This document shows, in pieces, positions 1 through 12,000 of a DNA stretch of 61,821 nucleotides (within the stretch, counting starts at the first letter, position 1; the number at the start of each line of letters is the position of its first letter). The stretch lies in contig FTLJ01000829.1 in assembly GCA_900155495.1 (NCBI GenBank), positions 1-61,821 on the forward strand, given 5' to 3'. Under the pieces are notes generated by a model. The model saw only the letters and a list, made by a program, of their open reading frames with translations, was not told the DNA's origin and did not search any database. The DNA is from Porogramme epimiltina. Taxonomy: Eukaryota; Basidiomycota; Agaricomycetes; Polyporales; Polyporaceae. The position numbers and the translations under genes are program-made.

Positions 1-454
1 GTTCAGAAGCGCACGATGACCCTCAGGTGAGCCCCCTCACGTTCTGACCCGTCCCTCGCGAACCGCGGAGGAGGCACGCATTCGGGGTTCCCGCCCGCCC
101 GCCCCGCCGCCGGGCACCCCAACCCTCCTTCTTCCATCTCCCGCTCCCGCCTCCCCGCGTCCCTGTCCGACCCCGCAGCGCTGCTCCGAACGCGCGCTCC
201 GCCGTCCCACTCTGTCCCGCTCCGGTCGATCCGATTGCTGATCCGTCTCTTTCCCTATTCCCCCCTTCTTTCTCGCGCTCGCGCTCCTCCGCGCCCGCGT
301 GTGGTGCTACAGGGAACGCGACACGACCGGCCAGCTTATCGGCGACATCGACGAGGTGATCGCGATCATTATCGAGCTCGTCAACGGCGGCATCGACTGG
401 GCGGAGGCGTGCAACCGCCTGCCGGCGTACGACGGCGTCCAGGCGGTCGAGTAA
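1..454 (+). CDS. GRS1: Glycyl-tRNA synthetase, C-terminal end (partial)
   Basis: Only the last two exons are present: 1-26 and 313-454, with stop TAA at 452-454. The intron 27-312 starts GTGAGC and ends CTACAG. The joined frame reads VQKRTMTLR then ERDTTGQLIGDID, and continues to a tail ending PAYDGVQAVE. The TLRERD block followed by an acidic helix and a NGGIDWAEACNRLPAYDG tail matches the end of the anticodon-binding domain of eukaryotic class II glycyl-tRNA synthetase (human has TLRDRDSM, then ANGNITWADVEARYPLFEG). The enzyme charges tRNA-Gly in cytosol and mitochondria. The 286-nt intron is long compared with most others here. The catalytic core lies left of the window. Confidence 0.85.
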
Positions 455-2685
455 GCCCACTGCCGCAGCGCGCGCGCACGGGGCCGCTCAACGCCCGCAC
501 CGGGGATCGGAGCGTTGCGCGCGCGGGGCAGCGGGGGCGGAGGAGCAGGCGCGCGCGATCACCCCCCCGCCGCTGCCGCTTCTGTGCGTGGGGGTTCCGC
601 AAGATCGCGCCGGTGGGAGAGGGATCAGACGAGGAGAAGCAAGTGCAAGCGGGGGGGGCTCGGATTGCGTAGAGACGTCGACTGTCGACCGTGTATGGCG
701 AGCGGAGGGCGGCAGTGCACCGCGCGGCGTGCGTGCGTGCGCCCGCGCAGCGGCCAATGAGAATAAGAAGAGCAAGAAGTCCGAGTGGGAGAAGCCTCTC
801 TCCCGCTGTAAATAGAATTCGCCCTCCTCCTCCGCCCGCCGTGCGACGACGCATATGCGCGCGGGCGGCCCCGTGTGCACCCACTCGCCATGGCTACATT
901 AAGATTGACGGGGGGCAGAAGCCTCCGCTTGGCACTTGCGGCGCTGGGGAGGGGGGCAGCCCGATCCCGATCGCGCACTGACGAATCCGCCCCCCCTCCT
1001 CGGACTCGGACACTCGGAGGGCGCGTCGCGGAACCAGAACCCGGAGCGCCGGCGGCTCGCGGCTCGGGCGGATGACGCCAGTGGCGTGCGCGCGTGCGGG
1101 CTCGCCGGGCGCACGCACGCACGAAACAGGGGCCGTCCCGCAAGGCTTCAGGCATCCCGTCAGGTGCGAGCGTCGAGATGCCCCGCGCGCGGCGGCCCAC
1201 CCCGCTTCGCTCGCGCTCCAGGCCGCCCCGAGCACGCGGCGGGACGGTGGTGCTGTGGGGCTGCCCGCACGGGCGGCGCGCGGTCGCCTTTAACACCGCG
1301 CGCGCGCGTTCCAGCAGATGGCGCCGCGCGGCCTGCAGGCAGGTAATCCCCGCGCGTCCTGCGCGTTCTCGCGTTCTGCGCGTTCTCGCGCGTCCTGGCG
1401 GGGCGGGTCGGTGCCTCCACTTCCGCACGCCCGGGCCCGGGCGGCCCCGCGAGGACGCGTCGACATGCCCACGGGCGTGGGCTGGGAAGTGCCCTCGGCA
1501 CTGCGACTGGGGCGGTATCAGGACATCGGACATCAGGGTATCAAGCATCTGGCATCTGCATCAGGCTCCCCGCGCCCGCCCGCCCACACGCGCAGTCTGG
1601 GGCTGGAGAGATAGAGAAGAGAGAAGGAGGAGAAGCTGCGAAGCCGGGGTCGTTAATGCGCGCAACGCGTCCGGCGGGGGCTGACGGGTGCGCGCCTGGC
1701 CCGCGCCCAGGCGCCGCGCGCCCGAGCGGCGCGTCGCAGCGTGTCAGGGCGCGGATTTGTTCTACGTTATGTTCGGCGACGCTGCGCGGGGGTGTGGAAC
1801 ACCGCGGTCGCCCCACCGTGCGCCCAATGGACGATTCGACGCTGCACACGACGCTGCACGACGCCCCGCGCGCCCGCGGGGGGCCCGTGCGCCGTGCCCC
1901 AGCGTGCAGGGCAGCCCGGGGGCCCAGGCGCCGCGTCGAGCGCGCTGGGCCTCTGCGGGCACAGGGCGCAGCGACGGGCGGCGTCGCGCAGGCCCGGGGG
2001 GAAGCTGCAGAAGCCGCGAAGCCGCTGGGCAGCCTGGGGAGCGGGGGAGGCGGGCACGCCCCACGCGCGCGTCACGCGTCCTTCTGCGGGGGCCCCGCCC
2101 CGCCGACGCACCCACCCCACCGCGCCCCGCGCCCTGCGCGTCCTGTGTCCGCGCGCGTGGTCTGCATCCCGCGTTCTGCGTCCTGCGTTCCGCGTTCTGC
2201 GCCCTCCCTTCCGCGCGTGCGTGGTTGCGGTGCGCGAGAAGGGTGGGCGTTAGCGCGCGTGGGGCCCACAGGCACGCTCTACTTGCAGGCTAAGTATACA
2301 GCGTCCGGGCGCGGGCGCACGCTTCTGCTGTTCCCTCCGGGGGGCCGCGGGGAGGGAGGCCGCGACAGCGAACCACCCTGCTTGTTCGCCTGCCCACCCT
2401 GTCTGCCCACCCTGTCTGTCCACCCTGCCCACACGCCTGCACGCGTCCATTCCGCCCGGGAGAGCCCCCCCACACTCCTTGTGGCGGCTGACCGGGTGCG
2501 TGAGCGCCCGGCGTAGGGAGTGCGCCGCTCTCCCGCGCACGGGCAATTCCCGAAAGGCTGCTGCTGCCGCGAGTGTATGTGTGTGCGCACGTACCTGGTC
2601 GCTCTCAATACCGGGGGCTGGGTGTAGAACGGGCGCGTCCGCCCCGGCCGGGGTGGGTGCGCGGGGAGCCTCACCGCCTCGCTGC

Positions 2686-2702
2686 CTCAGGCTCAGGCTT
2701 CA
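2686..2702. repeat. 17-bp CAGGCT-type repeat, copy 1
   Basis: The sequence ctcaggctcaggcttca occurs here and again exactly at 8995-9011; a related caggctcaggct run lies at 14395-14406. All copies are in the gene-poor GC-rich block. The function is unknown, and the motif may be simple-sequence drift. Confidence 0.5.
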
Positions 2703-3720
2703 GGTCCCAACGCCCCTGGGGGAGGCACGCGCGTGGTGAGAGCTGTCGTTCGGCGTCCAGTGTTCAATGCAGCATGCCTTCCTTCTGTGACTGTTCGCAG
2801 ACGCGGTGGCCGAGAAGCGCTGGTGGGATGGACGTCCATGTATATGTATTGCACGGAAGCGTGCCTCTGGCCCGCGCGCGCGCCCGCGACGTCGAGCGCA
2901 CATATAGAAGAGAACGCGTCTGCGCAACGTCCAACGCCTCCGGGGCCACATGAGGCTGCCCCCTCTAGCCACGGGACGTGCAGTGAGAACGCAGCCCTGC
3001 GAGCGGTTCCCCAGCACCCTACGCTCAACACCGAGTACTCACCGTTCTGAATGATCGAGTGATGCCACGCGCACGCGTCGGGGTCGCCCGGAAAGGGCAT
3101 GCGGGCCCGGGGCGCACAGACGTGCGCGACGTCGGGGGGTGGCGCGCAGGGCACAACCAAAAAGCTTCCGCGAGCCCTCCCGTCGCTCCCCAGTCCCGCC
3201 ACCCACCCGGCCGGCCACCGCGTAACTCGCCCGCGCTGCGCCAGATCCGGCAGCCCCCCCCCGCGCCATTCAAAACAACCCCCCAGATCGTCACCGCCGA
3301 TGAAGCCCCCCATGTGCGACGCGCTGTCGAGTTGGCGCGAAGCCCTCCTCGCAGCTGTTGGGTGAGTGGCCAGTCGCGGGGCCGGGGGCGATCAGGAGCC
3401 GATATTGGGCGGCAGATCTCTACAGGCCTGCGGATGGGAGGGGGGAGCAGAGGCGGCGCGGGCCATATGCTTCGCGCGCGTGCGGCGACGGGCGAGGTGC
3501 GGCGTCGGACGCGAGCTGTCGTCCCGTTGGTCGGTGGGTGCTGTATAATATGGGGACCCTGGATGGTGGCCACCGCCCGTGGTTGGCGGGGAGACGCGAC
3601 ACGACGCTGTCCCGCGGACGTTCGTGCGTGGCAGACCGTGTCCCTGCCCTGGGCGACCCGTTCCGCCCTGGGCACTCGAGGAAGATCTCGCGTCGGTGCG
3701 CGCCCCTCGGCGGACACGAC

Positions 3721-3795
3721 ATATGTTTGTTTTGCACATGTTTGTTTTGCACATGTTTGTTTTGCACATGTTTGTTTTGCACATGTTTGTTTTCC
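3721..3795. repeat. 15-bp minisatellite, five units
   Basis: The unit acatgtttgttttgc is repeated in tandem. Units 2 to 4 (3736-3780) are identical. The first unit (3721-3735) begins atatg instead of acatg, and the last (3781-3795) ends cc instead of gc. It is AT-rich and strand-asymmetric inside a very GC-rich region. It reads as a repeating HMFVL peptide in one frame only because the unit is a multiple of three; nothing else suggests that it is translated. Confidence 0.9.
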
Positions 3796-6676
3796 GTGCC
3801 TGGACGAGCGAGGTGCGCGTGATGGCGCGTCTTCGAGCTCCGTTTGGGAGCGTTCGCTTGATAACGACCCACTCGCATCGTAAGCAGGCACCAGCCGCGT
3901 ACCGTAAATGTCCTTCGGGGCAAGCACAGGGCCACAAATATTGGCGGCGAGCAACATTACACATGTACCCGCGCACCGTCGTCCCCGCGCACGGGACCGT
4001 GCTCAGCGCTCGGCGTTTCCACCGTGAGCGTGAACCCTCGCGCCGCGCAGTAGGCCCCTATCAAGGCATGGAGGCTGAGGACGAGAGCGAGCTGAACGCG
4101 GCAGCCCCCCCACGAGCCTATGACACGCCGGCGCTGACGCGCCACGGCGTTCAAAGAAGACAGCACGAACCGTTCGCGCGCGTCGAACGCTAAACCCTGG
4201 GTGCGCCGCGGGGCCCTCGCCTCGCCTCGCTCGGCGCCGCGCGGACGCGCGCGCGCGCCCACACTTCATTCGCGGTCGCACCTCCTTTTAGGCCCGGGGA
4301 AGGTGGGCTTTGCGCGACACGCGACACGCGGCGGGGAATCCCCCCGCGACGTTAGCGTTCGCGCGAGCAGTATACATAGACTTACATAGTACCACGTACG
4401 GCATGGGCCCCCTCGAAGGTTTGGGGAAGCGGCCACAAACGCACCATATATGGTAAGATGCTCCCGCAGCGCCCCCCCTCTGCACCCTGTGCGCACCCCG
4501 CGGCGCGCGCCCCCAGCCCCAGCCGGGCGGCGGGCGGCGACTAGGCGGGTGGCGGGCGGGCGGGTTGGGGGGCTTCGGATGCCGTACTGCGCGCGCAACG
4601 GGAGCGTCAGCAGACCGGGCGGGTGAGGTAAGCCTGGAGAACGTCCGGGGCGGTCGTGGGAGCGCGTGCGAGGCGCGGCTGGGAGCTGGGAACGTCGGGG
4701 GGGCCCAGCGCGGTCGACGCGGACGGGGAGGACGCAACGCGGCAGGCGAGGGCGGTCGCTCGCGCGCGCGTGCAGGGGTATTCGTCGTCGTGGAAGCGGC
4801 TGCGCGCTCCAGGGCCCGCGGGGCGCGAAGGAGAAGGCGAGGGGGGCGAGGGCAGGGGAGGGCTCATGGCCGTGGGGCGCGCGGCGTGCGGGGACTGGGG
4901 CATAGCGACGCGGGCGGGGCGGGCGCGGGCCGCGGCCGGCAAGTTGCGGAAGCGGCCGCCAACTTAAACCAACGTGGCCCTGGGGCCTATCACCGCCAGG
5001 GGAGGGCGCAGGAAAGTCGATGGGCGTACGCGGATCGGATGGGGAACGGCGGGGGAAGAGGCTGACGTGGGGAAACGATGACGCCAGTGAGAAGCCCCGG
5101 GGGATCTCGCGTCCAGCGCGACCATAATGAACGCCACGCGCCGCCCTCGACCGCCTCCCCCCCCAGCGGCGCACGCGAACTGGGAAGGGGCTTGGCGCGA
5201 CTTCCCCTGGTGCGGCGCACGCTTGTGCAAAGGGCCCGCCTCGACGTCCACTGCTGACGTGCAATGAGCTTGAGAGCGGCTCAGAGGCCACATGAGCAGT
5301 GAATCTGGACGGCCCCTTCACGCAGGTGGAGAGGCTCGCGATCAGCCGATTGGAAGGCATGCGCGACTAGATACTCGCTCGATCCAGCGCGGGCGAGGGA
5401 GGGCGGACAGAAAAGGCGACAGGCGACAGGTGAGCTCGCGAATAGGCCGTCCCCGCACAACGACCCACGCCACGGGCAGCAGCTTTAGGGCGTGGGCGTG
5501 CTAAAGAGTCTCGCCTCTCGACGAACCCACCCCGCAAGAAGCCGCCGGGGGCTGAAGCACGCCAGATGACCCGTCGCAGGCCCCCCAGGCGGGTCCTGTG
5601 AGCGGGCAGCGGCAGATGCGCTGCCAAGCACGGACGGCGAGAACGACCACGGGCGAGCGCGACGCACCGGTCCTTCACCTGTCCCCTGCACCCCCCCTGC
5701 GACAGCCCCGCCGGCCCAGCCCACTGCCCGCACGCGCACGCGCACGCCGCAGGGCGAGCTCGCCGCAGGCCTCGCGGTCACGAGCAGCGTCCCCGGCCGA
5801 TTCCCATGACCGTCGATTGGACGCGCCCCGCCCGCCAATGGTCCCCCATGGCCACCGCCTCCCCAGCGTGCCCATATTGAGCGGCGGAGCGCCGTCAGGT
5901 CTTATGATCGCTGCACGAGCACGACCCCACGTCCGTCTCGATGTCGTACGAAATCAAACGCTCGATGCGGTATGGTCGGCCACGATGCGGGGTGGCCTGA
6001 TAGACCGTAGGGGATCTGTCCGATTCACCACGTCCGTCTGACAATGCGAGCCATCAATACTTGTGTGTTATGCACAGTGCGCGGACGGGCCCGTGCCGCA
6101 GCGCGGGCGCGCGGGCTAGAGCGGTATGGACAGAAGACGCTGCATTACGCGAGGCGAACGCCTCTCTCTCTCGCTCTCGCTCTCCAAGGCTAGGCTATAG
6201 CTGCGCGCGGGGGGCGAGGCGACGAGGTCTGAGGGTGCGGGGCCTTTTAGCGGAGGTGGAGGGAGAGTGGCATCGGCTGGGGAGCGCGCGCTGGGCTGGG
6301 GACGCGGCGGTCGAGATCTTGGACCGGCAAGTAAGAGGAGGAGGGAAAGAGACGTTGGCCGGGCTGATCCAGTCGCACAGCGAGCTTGTGCACGCGCTGC
6401 CGCGTGTCGTCGGTGTCACTCTGCTGCTGGCATGTCTTATCGCGCTCCCATTGGCGTGCGCGCCAGCTATGCCTGTTCGGGGAGGTCCCCTTCCCCCATT
6501 CGCACTCCGATCCACTCCGAACAAGTATGCGACTGGGCGCCTCTTCTTGGGGTGGGGACGAGGACTCGGTAAGGCGCCTTACTGAGATCCCCGACCCGAT
6601 CCAGATCCTAGATCTGATTCGTGAGATGCAGTCCAAAATAGGACATGGCTGTCTGGCGAGTCTGGACCCCCTCGCC

Positions 6677-6682
6677 TATAAA
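6677..6682 (+). promoter_or_regulatory. TATA box of the 6873 gene
   Basis: TATAAA lies 191 bp upstream of the ATG at 6873 and is followed by a pyrimidine-rich leader. It is one of few such elements in the GC-rich block and supports a real transcription unit here. Confidence 0.5.
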
Positions 6683-6872
6683 GTTCCCTCAGGCCATCGT
6701 CGCCTTTTCCCTCTCATCACCTCTGTCGTGTCTGCAGTCCTGCAAGCCTACACAGCCATCCCTCACCAGCTCTCCACACTGATCGCGTCCTCGTCGCGTC
6801 CTTTGCACCCACTCTGCACACCCAGCCGGCCTCTTCACCCTCACACCCTCACGCCCTCCCTCCTCGCGCATC

Positions 6873-7392
6873 ATGCCTTCCCAGAAGTCCGACTCATCAG
6901 CGTCCTCGACACGCTCGATCCCGCCAGACTCGCTCGTCGCGCTCCCCAGCCTCGCGTGCTCGCTCTCCTCGCTCCCACAAGCGAAGAGCATCGACGGCCT
7001 CTCCCTCCACCCATCCATGCTCGCCCAGCGCAACGCGGAGTCGCAGGCGAAGGTAAACGCGTCTCCTCGCTCTCCCTCCGCTACCAGTAGTGAACATGTA
7101 CCTATCTTGCCCAGTTACAAAAAGCACTGTCGAAATCGGCTACCAATGCCAACCTTTCGCAGCTATACGCGCCCCCACCCGTGCGTACCATTTGAGCTAC
7201 CCGCTGTGCTGGCGTGTCTGACGCGTCGTCCCCTGCTCAGCCGCCAGCGCCGTACCCCTCCCCTTCGCACAACTCCCCTTTGATGATGCGGAAGCCCGTG
7301 AGTGTCCTTCCATCGTGCCGCGCAAACAATTTTCGGGGCCCATGTGCTCACGCGTCTCTTCGCCACAGGCAAAGTCAAAAATTCACGCTTGA
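6873..7392 (+). CDS. Small four-exon protein of unknown function, 108 aa
   Basis: Exons are 6873-7052, 7115-7180, 7241-7297 and 7369-7392 (TGA). Introns of 62, 60 and 71 nt begin GTAAAC, GTGCGT and GTGAGT and all end in CAG. All exons join in phase 0, which is hard to get by chance. The protein starts MPSQKSDSSASSTRS, has a middle part with DGLSLHPSMLAQRNAESQ followed by a short helix-like KALSKSATNANLSQLY, then a run of prolines and a basic end AKSKIHA. I see no signal peptide, membrane segment or known domain. I do not recognise the family. It is the only gene I can support between glycyl-tRNA synthetase and 16 kb. A TATA box and a pyrimidine-rich leader lie upstream, and the DNA after the stop is also pyrimidine-rich. 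Confidence 0.65.
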
Positions 7393-8788
7393 GCGACACC
7401 CCCCATAGACTTGACCGCTTTCCTCCATCTCTGTTCCGGGACTTTGCAGTACCTACCCTCCGCCCCTCGCTGTCACCTCTACGGCCCCCAAAAGCTATCC
7501 GTACGCATTCGATCTTGCTTTGCATCACTAGACGTTTCTCCCGGTCCTCTCTCTATCTCTCTTTTTACCCTTATTCCCCATGGCATCGATATCCACTCGC
7601 ACTCTCCCTCTCTGCATCGGTCTCTCGCGCATATTTTTTTCCTCCGCACGCTCCCTCATGCTCGCACTGTTTCCCCTCCTCCACGTATCTATACACTTCG
7701 CATATGGCCGGCGCCTTTGGGTTTCTAATCATCGCATCCTGTGTCAGTAGTTCTCGCATGCCACAACAGTACACTCGCGCTGGATGCCAGGTGGCTCGCC
7801 AGTCCCCTCGAATACATTATACAATATGGTTTTGCACATCCTCTACACCCGCTGCGCTCCCGTTGCGCAGCGTACTTTGTGGGCTTAGACCGCGCCCGGG
7901 AGAGGAGAGAGAGGGGGGCATCCCGAAACGCGACCGGCCGACCGCGGACACCATCAGTGTGTCGCGAGTCGCGACCCTTGGAAGCGTCCACGGACGGGAT
8001 TGGCGCGCAGGCTCAGGTGTTTCGTCCCTGCGCACCGTCGCCATCGTCGTCGTCGCAGTCCCTCGTCTTCTCCGCCTTCTCCCATTCGCTGCCCCTTCCC
8101 CGCGCGGAACGCCCCGCCTCGAGCATACGCCGAACGTTACGCCGGTCCCCGCGCAGGAAGGGAGGGAGGAAGGGCGGGCGGGAGCGGGGCGGGGCGGGGA
8201 CGTCGACGACACGACGCGACGCGATGTACTGGGGCGGGCCTGAGCAGGTGGGTTTGATTCGCCGCCGCGACCCGCGACCGGCGGCGACCCTGCACTAGTT
8301 TTGCTCACGCGTGCGCGCCCCCCGCCTCGCCGCCACCCGATCAGGCCCTCCGGGCGCCTCCGATCGCGTTTCCTGCCGTACGCCGTACGCTCGTGCTCGC
8401 GGGCCACGCGCGCGGGCCGCGGACCCCTGGCTGGTCGCTCGGTGGCTGGGGCCTCTTGCCAATATCAACGCCAACGCCATGGCCGTGGCTACGACCGTGC
8501 GCGGCGGAGGGCGGGAAGGTGAGGTGAGATTGTTGTACGCTCGTGCCAGTTGGGGCCGTCGCGCTCGCTTGCGCAGGACGCGCCCAGACCCGCCGCCGTT
8601 CCGTGTCGCGGTGCGTGAGAACGGTGCCGAGGCGTCGCGCAAACTCGCCTTGCGAGGACCGAGCAGTTTGGCTATGGCCCCGTGGAGCCCGCAGCGGACG
8701 TCCTACTTGGTGGTGGTGGGCCCGCCTGCCTACTCGGTGAACCACCACCCACAGATCGACGGCCGCGCACCGATTTGGAGGCGCCGAT

Positions 8789-8807
8789 GGGGGGAGGGGG
8801 GGGGGGG
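8789..8807 (+). other. G-rich tract with quadruplex potential
   Basis: A run of six G, one A and twelve G. Such tracts can form G-quadruplexes. No gene is nearby to assign a role. It may also be a spot prone to sequencing error. Confidence 0.5.
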
Positions 8808-8994
8808 CTGGCCTGGCGCGGGCGGGCGTCACGCGCGTCCTCGGGCTGTAGGCTAACTGACCGCGGTTAAGGGGCGAGAGGGGGCGCTGGGCGGCAGCGA
8901 GGGAAGGGGACTCAAGGGAGGGAGATATGGGCTCGCGCTTCGCAACTTCGAGCACCGTGCTTCGGGCTTCGAGCCTCAGGCCGCAGACCTCAGG

Positions 8995-9011
8995 CTCAGG
9001 CTCAGGCTTCA
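8995..9011. repeat. 17-bp CAGGCT-type repeat, copy 2
   Basis: Exact second copy of the 17-bp sequence at 2686-2702, about 6.3 kb away, here inside a longer run of CAGGCT units starting near 8991. Confidence 0.5.
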
Positions 9012-12000
9012 AACTTCAAACCGAAGTCGCCGCCGCCCCCCCCCTCTCCCCCGCCCGCTGCAGCCCGGTGGCCACCGACGCGAGGCGCGAGCACCCCCGA
9101 TCTCTCGCGACGCGGAGCTTGACACATCGACGACGTCGACGCGCCCGCCGCGCCGCCGGGCTGCTGTGGTACCGACGCGAGCGGGCCTGCTCGCTCGCGA
9201 CGCACGGTTGCAGCCCTCATTCACGTACGCGCGCGTCCGGTGCGCCTCTGGCCCCGGTCCTTTCTTCTGTCGCGGCTCGCGAGTTGAGCTCAGGAGCACC
9301 GCTCCCGCTCCCGTGTCTGCGTCTGCGTCCACCTTCGCGCTCGCATCCGCGCCCGCCCGCCCGCCGGGACGGGCGCACTTCCCACAAGCGAAGGGGAGGA
9401 GGGCTTCCGGCGTCGCAGCAGCGGTGCTCGCGAACGCGAACGCGAATGTGATTGCGATTGCGGTGGGGAAGCCCGCGCAACTTCCTTCCCCTCTCCCTCA
9501 CCACCGCCGGGCAGATCGGGCGCGCCACACGGGCCCGAGCGGGCCAGAGCGAAACCCCCCGCGGCTTTTTCGCGCCCTGCCACTCGCTCCTCGCTCTTCG
9601 CACCTCTCACTTTGGCAGGGGAGCTGCCCGAAGCGGCCTCGCTTGCTTATCTCGCGCTGGAGGCTCCGAGCGGGGCGCGTCCGGCGAGCGAGCACGGTGT
9701 CTGGCTGCTGCTGTAACTCGCGAGGGGCACGGGTGGGAGAGAGAGAGAATTCGAAGGCGTTGAAGGCCCCGGGATTTTGCGCGTGCCACGGTCGAGCGCC
9801 TGATCACACCTGGCCGTCCGCGCGAGCGTGTTTTCTGAGTGCGCGGTGGGCCGACTCGAGAGCTCTGCCCACTTATCTGCCAGACTTTGCTCTATCTCGG
9901 GCTGCGTGGTATTGGTATTCCGTCGCGTTCGCGTCCCCGCGCTGCTATCTTTGTCGGCGTCGGGGCTAGTGCTGCGGGCGCACTACGTACGTGCCCGGTC
10001 GGCCTGCTTATCGAGCGAGCGAGGGTGCTGCAGCTCCCCGCGCGGCCTCGAGGCGCGTCCGAATCAGGCGGCGGGGTCTGCGATTCGGGCACGGGCGCGG
10101 GCGCGAGCGCGGGGAGGGATGTGTGTGGGGGGGGGGAGATTTTCGGGCTTGTGCGTCACGGTGCGGCGACTGAATGGGCCCGCCCGCCCGGCCACATCGT
10201 CGTCCAATGCAGCCCTCGAATGGGTTTATGGGCTTTGCACGGAGGCGCGTGTATTGTTCGCCCGCACTCCGTGCTCCCTTCCCTCCCCTCGTCCTTCGCT
10301 GACCATTCTTCTGCCTTGTGCGGCGCCGGGTCATCTGCCCCCTGCGACCGCGCTGTCCGCGCGCGTGCGCACCAGCTGCTGCGAGCTCGGAACGCAGCAG
10401 GATCTTCTTCGGTGGGCCATTAATCTCGCTCGCGCGCGCGCGAGGCAGAATTCTGTCTGTCATTGCACGTCGCGACAACAACAACAAGCCTGGGGATCCG
10501 CGCGCGGCCGCTCCCTCCGGTCCGTGCCCGCGACCGCGGCCGCGGCCGTGGCGCGACTCGGAGGCTCGAACGTGCAGCGTGCATCACGCCTCCTGCACGC
10601 GACGACGTCGTCGCCCCCCCCCCCCCAGCGCCCGCCGATCGCCCGTTGTAATTGGCACGCACGAATATAGGCTATTACCTATAGCTCGTAGGTACCGTGC
10701 CAGTGGCCGCGCCGCGGGCGCGCGCGACGCGTCTCCGGGAGACGCGGGGGGCCACGTTCGGGGGGGGTGCTCGCGTGGCCTCGGGTGCGCGTCAACGCGT
10801 ACCTCGGTTGACGACGTCAGAGGAGGAGCGCGGTTCGAGCCTCAGTCTCAGACGCAAGGTCAATGTCGCTCACGCTCGCGACGGCGCGCGTGCTCCTATC
10901 TCCCTGCGCTCCCTCGTTGTCGGAGGCTGCTCTCCTCGGGCTCTCACTCTGACTCGCTAGGCGTCTGCGCCGTGGCTGAGCCAGCTACTTATCGTCCAAC
11001 TGGAGGCCTGCTCCCGCGCCATCACGAGAGGCTGTCAGCGGTCATCATAGCTCTGCCATCATTGCCGGCGACCCTCGAAGTTCTCAAGGCGAGACGCAAG
11101 GGGCGTATACGCGCATTTTACGTGAAGCTTCGCGCGGTCGCAGGAACCGCGTGCGGTCTGTATCTCCGTCTCGCGCGCGTCGGTCGTCCCCCGGTCTCTT
11201 GGGAGTTCGGGTTCCCTTTCCATGTCCTTCGTCTCACCGCGTCTCTGCCCCCCCCTCGGTGGACCTTCCAAGATCGGTTCCTAGGGTACTTGCGCGTTCT
11301 CAGCGCCCGAAGGCCCTCCCGATGCCGCGATAAAGCCGGGTCGTCGTCGTCATCGTGTCAATTGCGCGATCCCATCGGCGCGCGCCCTGCACCTCAGGAC
11401 CAGAATGCCCATGGAGAACCCCGACCCCGACGCAGGCCGGGCAAACGCGACGCTCGTTCGCCGCAGACTTCTTCTCCGGTCGCCCGCGCAAGCTTTTTGG
11501 TGGCTTGACGCGCCCGACTGGGATCAAGCGGCGGCGCCATCGTGGTGCGTGCAAAACCAGATATGGCGTCGACGCTGACGAATGCTGCCTCATCTCAAGG
11601 GCGATCACCCAGGTATGTAGCATGCGCGGGACCAGGGAAGGAGGGCCTCCCGTCGCCAATCCCTCTCTCCGATCTCGGAGGCGCTGCGCTGCGCTCGTAG
11701 CTCGCGGGGGGCATCACAGCGTGGCCGTCGCGCGACGGGCGGGCGCAGGGCGTGGCTCGGGCGAGTGCGCCGGACCCGCCGGGCCCGCTGCTTCTCGCCT
11801 TTCTATAGAGGCCGGCGTGGCCTATACCTTGTTGCGTTATGGCTCGACGGCTCCCCACGCAAGGAGCCTATGCACGCGCCCGCGCCATATGCGTTCCGCC
11901 CACGCGTCTGGCGCGGTGGTCCTGCCGTCGCGCGTCGCTGCGCTCGCCACGCTCCCGGAGCAAGGCGTAGTGCCGCGAATATGGCGACGGCCACGCGCAG

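Larger units (their letters stand above)
455..6676. other. GC-rich stretch without supportable genes
   Basis: About 6.2 kb of very GC-rich DNA downstream of glycyl-tRNA synthetase. Long open frames occur on both strands, but their translations are dominated by Arg, Pro, Ala and Gly, they overlap each other in several frames, and none shows a domain or a convincing exon chain. The only clear structure is the AT-rich minisatellite at 3721-3795. Confidence 0.6.

Noticed and set aside
3392..3976. Proteins with repeated HMFVL or CKTNM peptides
   Set aside because: They only reflect the 15-bp minisatellite read in various frames; the flanks do not look coding.
4266..5360. Minus-strand open frame of 364 codons
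   Set aside because: Arg/Pro/Ala-rich with no recognisable feature; looks like a by-product of high GC.
10318..11508. Long plus-strand open frame (396 codons) in the GC-rich block
   Set aside because: The translation is dominated by Arg, Pro, Ser and Gly, overlaps other frames equally open, and has no domain; GC-rich DNA is poor in stop codons.
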